8,431 nt of DNA from Spartobacteria bacterium (GTDB lineage: Bacteria > Verrucomicrobiota > Verrucomicrobiia > Chthoniobacterales > UBA10450), in NCBI GenBank assembly GCA_021324035.1, contig JAJPJU010000366.1, positions 1 to 8,431 of the forward strand. The letters are read 5' to 3'. The position numbers and the translations under genes were made by a program. Shown one piece after another: positions 6,748-8,431 of the stretch (position 1 is the stretch's first letter; each line of letters opens with the position of its first letter). The notes under the pieces are model-generated. The model made no database searches. It saw only the letters and a list, made by a program, of their open reading frames with translations, and was not told the DNA's origin.

Positions 6748-7064
6748 CGGCAACTTTCAGCGACCCAGCGCAGGTACTCCGGCAGACCGTTCGAAATTTG
6801 GAGGAAGATGATTTCCGGAACTTCATACGGATGAAGTGAACGCAGCCTTTCCTGAAATGCCGATTGTCGATCTTCGGTGAGCTTGAAGAAGACCAGCGTT
6901 TCGTTGGCTGATTCAAGTTTGCCTTTCCACCGATAAATCGATTCGACTCCGGGCAGAATGTTTGCGCAGGCCGCGAATTTTTCGTCGACGAGCTGGTTAC
7001 AAATGCGCTGAGCGGTCTCGCGGTCCGGGAACGTGCTAAGTGCCAGAACAATCGCTTCAGACAT
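6744..7064 (-). CDS. cutA: Divalent-cation tolerance protein CutA
   Basis: Small trimeric cytoplasmic protein of the CutA1 family, linked by genetics to copper and other divalent-metal tolerance; its molecular role remains debated. From the ATG at 7064 it has 106 residues, the family's usual size. Typical motifs are seen: the N-terminal strand IVLALSTFPDRETAQ, CANILPGVESIYRWKGKLE at 33-51, and HPYEVPEI at 78-85, the best-conserved block. C33 is the cysteine most often kept in the family. The frame runs upstream to 7121, adding 19 residues, but that extension translates the possible RNA structure at 7080-7139 and looks unlike CutA, so the internal ATG is preferred. The gene lies 93 bases after mnmA on the same strand and is probably transcribed with it. 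Its TAA overlaps the TAA of the permease on the other strand through a shared TTAA. Confidence 0.95.
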   Translation of the reverse strand: MSEAIVLALSTFPDRETAQRICNQLVDEKFAACANILPGVESIYRWKGKLESANETLVFFKLTEDRQSAFQERLRSLHPYEVPEIIFLQISNGLPEYLRWVAESCR

Positions 7065-7079
7065 GCGGAAACTTGAGCA

Positions 7080-7139
7080 GAAGATAACAAAGGAAACAAA
7101 ATATTTCCGGGAAGGCCGCAACAGACCTTCGTTATCTTC
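7080..7139 (-). promoter_or_regulatory. Possible three-way-junction RNA leader between mnmA and cutA
   Basis: Three perfect stems nest in 60 bases. P1 is GAAGATAAC (7080-7088) with GTTATCTTC (7131-7139), 9 bp. P2 is GGAAA (7092-7096) with TTTCC (7104-7108), 5 bp. P3 is GAAGG (7111-7115) with CCTTC (7126-7130), 5 bp and a 10-base loop. P3 stacks directly on P1. In the direction of cutA transcription the structure ends 15 bases before the ATG, where it could influence translation or transcript processing. All pairs also hold on the plus strand. There is no T-run, so it is not a simple terminator. I know no named RNA family that matches it; the short inner stems could be chance. Confidence 0.35.
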
Positions 7140-7157
7140 GCTTCCTTCTATGGAATA

Positions 7158-8258
7158 TCAGGCAGGAACTAAAGCCTCGCGTCGACAGATCCACCCTCCG
7201 CCAACGACAACGTCGCCATGATAAATCACCGCCGCCTGACCGGGGGTGACCGCGCGCTGCGGTTCGTGTAAACGGATTCGCGCGCGGTTGTTCTCCAACG
7301 GCGTCACCGTCGCTCGTGTCCCCGGGTGGCTGTAGCGAATCTTCACCGTGAGATCTGCGCCTTCGGCAGGCCGTTCCCGGGCAATCCAATTCGTCCGGTC
7401 GATTTCGAATTCGTCGCAAACCAAATCGTCAGCGTCTCCGACAATGACGCGATTTGTTTCCGGATCGAGATCGACCACATAACGCGGCCGAAGCGATCCC
7501 CCGGGAAGTCCCTTGCGCTGACCGATCGTAAACAGCTCGATGCCGTCATGTTCCGCGACAAAGTTTCCAGCGACGTCGTAAATCTCGCCGCGATGAAATT
7601 CCTTCTCGCCCAGGTGCGATCGCAAAAACGCTTTGTAGTCGTTGCCGGGGACGAAACAGATCTCCTGGCTGTCGACTTTGTCGGCGACTTTCAGGCCTAA
7701 GGAATGGGCAATCTTTCGGATCTCCGGTTTTTGCATCGGCCCGAGCGGAGTCAAAGCCCGCTGAAGCTGCGGCTGGCGCAAACTGAACAGGAAATACGAC
7801 TGATCTTTTCGGGGATCGACGCCTTTTCGCAACACAGCGTGGCCGGCCTGATGGTCGATGATCGCGTAATGGCCGGTCGCGATATAATCGCAGCCGAGTG
7901 CTTCCGCTTTACCCCAGAGATTGCCGAACTTGAGTTTCTCGTTGCACATGACGCACGGGTTCGGCGTTCGGCCGGCCTGATATTCGCTCGTGAAATAATC
8001 GATGACGGTGCGTTCGAAGAGGTCGGCTTCGTCGACCACGTAATGAGGAATGCCTAACGAATGGGCGACAGCACGCGCGTCAGCCACGGCCTGCGGCCCG
8101 CAACACTTGTCTTCCGCGCGGGAAATGCAGTCCTGTGGCCAGACTTTCATCGTCACGCCAACGACGTCGTAGTCTTGTTCGCGCAATAAATAGCCCGTCA
8201 CGCTGGAGTCGACTCCACCGCTCATGCCGAGAAGGACGCGCTTTCGTTTTAAGCTCAT
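7158..8258 (-). CDS. mnmA: tRNA-specific 2-thiouridylase MnmA
   Basis: Cytoplasmic enzyme that thiolates U34 of tRNA-Lys, tRNA-Glu and tRNA-Gln, using ATP to adenylate the base and sulfur relayed as a persulfide. From the ATG at 8258 it has 366 residues, close to the 368 of E. coli. The PP-loop SGGVDSS is at 13-19. The first catalytic cysteine C102 lies in NPCVMCN and the second, C201, in SQEICFVP; these correspond to E. coli Cys102 and Cys199. Other family blocks are ATGHYA (from 127), RKDQSYFLFSL (from 150), FTIGQRKGLP (243-252) and the C-terminal barrel ending AVTPGQAAVIYHGDVVVGGGWI. A TTG at 8282 would add eight residues, but it overlaps the upstream stop, so ATG is preferred. It follows the upstream gene by 20 bases and precedes cutA. 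No sulfur-relay (tus) genes are nearby, so sulfur probably comes directly from a cysteine desulfurase elsewhere. Confidence 0.97.
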   Translation of the reverse strand: MSLKRKRVLLGMSGGVDSSVTGYLLREQDYDVVGVTMKVWPQDCISRAEDKCCGPQAVADARAVAHSLGIPHYVVDEADLFERTVIDYFTSEYQAGRTPNPCVMCNEKLKFGNLWGKAEALGCDYIATGHYAIIDHQAGHAVLRKGVDPRKDQSYFLFSLRQPQLQRALTPLGPMQKPEIRKIAHSLGLKVADKVDSQEICFVPGNDYKAFLRSHLGEKEFHRGEIYDVAGNFVAEHDGIELFTIGQRKGLPGGSLRPRYVVDLDPETNRVIVGDADDLVCDEFEIDRTNWIARERPAEGADLTVKIRYSHPGTRATVTPLENNRARIRLHEPQRAVTPGQAAVIYHGDVVVGGGWICRREALVPA

Positions 8259-8278
8259 TTCGAAGTTAGGAATTTCGA

Positions 8279-8431
8279 TCAATCGCTGGTTGAGTCAATC
8301 TGAGGTGGCTCGGCTTCTCCGAGGGCGATCAACGCGTTCGACCCTTTCGGTTTCCGGCTGACGAATTCGCTGTCGCGCAAGGTGAATCGCCAGGGATGAT
8401 GCATTGAGCGCGTGATTCCTATCCGTGCATC
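8279..8431 (-). CDS. 3' end of an unidentified gene (partial)
   Basis: On the minus strand an open frame enters from the window edge and ends with TGA at 8279-8281, giving 50 residues (DARIGITRSMHHPWRFTLRD onward, ending in a Pro/Ser/Asp-rich tail). Its third codon positions are richer in G and C than in the competing open frame, and it stops 20 bases before the mnmA ATG, as expected for an upstream operon partner. The stretch RSMHHPWRFTLRDSEF looks like a folded-domain end, but I do not recognise the family. The start and most of the protein lie outside the window. Confidence 0.55.
   Translation of the reverse strand, partial: DARIGITRSMHHPWRFTLRDSEFVSRKPKGSNALIALGEAEPPQIDSTSD

Noticed and set aside
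7065..7121. Longer CutA start at 7121
   Set aside because: The extra 19 residues are unlike CutA and lie in the structured intergenic gap; the ATG at 7064 gives the usual 106-residue protein.
8259..8282. TTG start for mnmA at 8282
   Set aside because: It overlaps the upstream stop codon, and the ATG at 8258 gives the normal MnmA N-terminus and catalytic-cysteine numbering.
8310..8325. Small hairpin CTCGG-CTTCT-CCGAG
   Set aside because: A five-base stem inside the partial gene with no T-run; too weak to call a terminator.

Overview
The window reads as ordinary chromosome from a Gram-negative bacterium with moderately high GC. It has seven genes, one of them partial, and one conspicuous non-coding repeat cluster. 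The genes point to a free-living heterotroph (acetate activation, amino-acid transport, cell-wall dipeptide hydrolysis, tRNA thiolation). I lean towards a soil Verrucomicrobiota of the Chthoniobacterales type, because families of short GTAG-headed hairpin repeats and weak or absent Shine-Dalgarno sequences fit that group. That assignment is inference from general impression, not from a marker gene.

Layout, left to right. Positions 29-2008 (+) encode an acetyl-CoA synthetase. Three bases later, 2012-3886 (+) encodes an unrecognised protein with a long coiled coil, one membrane segment and a roughly 290-residue C-terminal domain. Next come a secreted VanX/DdpX-type D-Ala-D-Ala dipeptidase (3921-4586, +) and a small four-helix membrane protein (4599-5105, +). 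All four lie in the same direction with short gaps. A fairly good promoter just before the dipeptidase may split them into two units.

Positions 5106-5337 are non-coding and carry five GTAG-headed hairpins in about 190 bases. They resemble the REP elements mobilised by REP-associated tyrosine transposases (RAYTs). The five units fall into two length classes, and within each class the arm differences are compensated so that pairing is kept. The last hairpin ends 9 bases before the most likely start (GTG, 5338) of an APC-family amino-acid permease (5338-6747, +).

The permease converges on a minus-strand cluster and shares a TTAA with it, so that both stop codons overlap. Read on the minus strand, the cluster is the 3' end of an unidentified gene (8431 to 8279), mnmA (8258 to 7158) and cutA (7064 to 6744). 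The 93-base gap between mnmA and cutA can fold into a three-way junction ending 15 bases before the cutA start, a candidate structured leader.

The most unusual material is the REP-like cluster, then the mnmA-cutA junction structure and the coiled-coil membrane protein next to acs. I see no complete new defence or mobile system, no transposase, no CRISPR array and no tRNA or rRNA gene.
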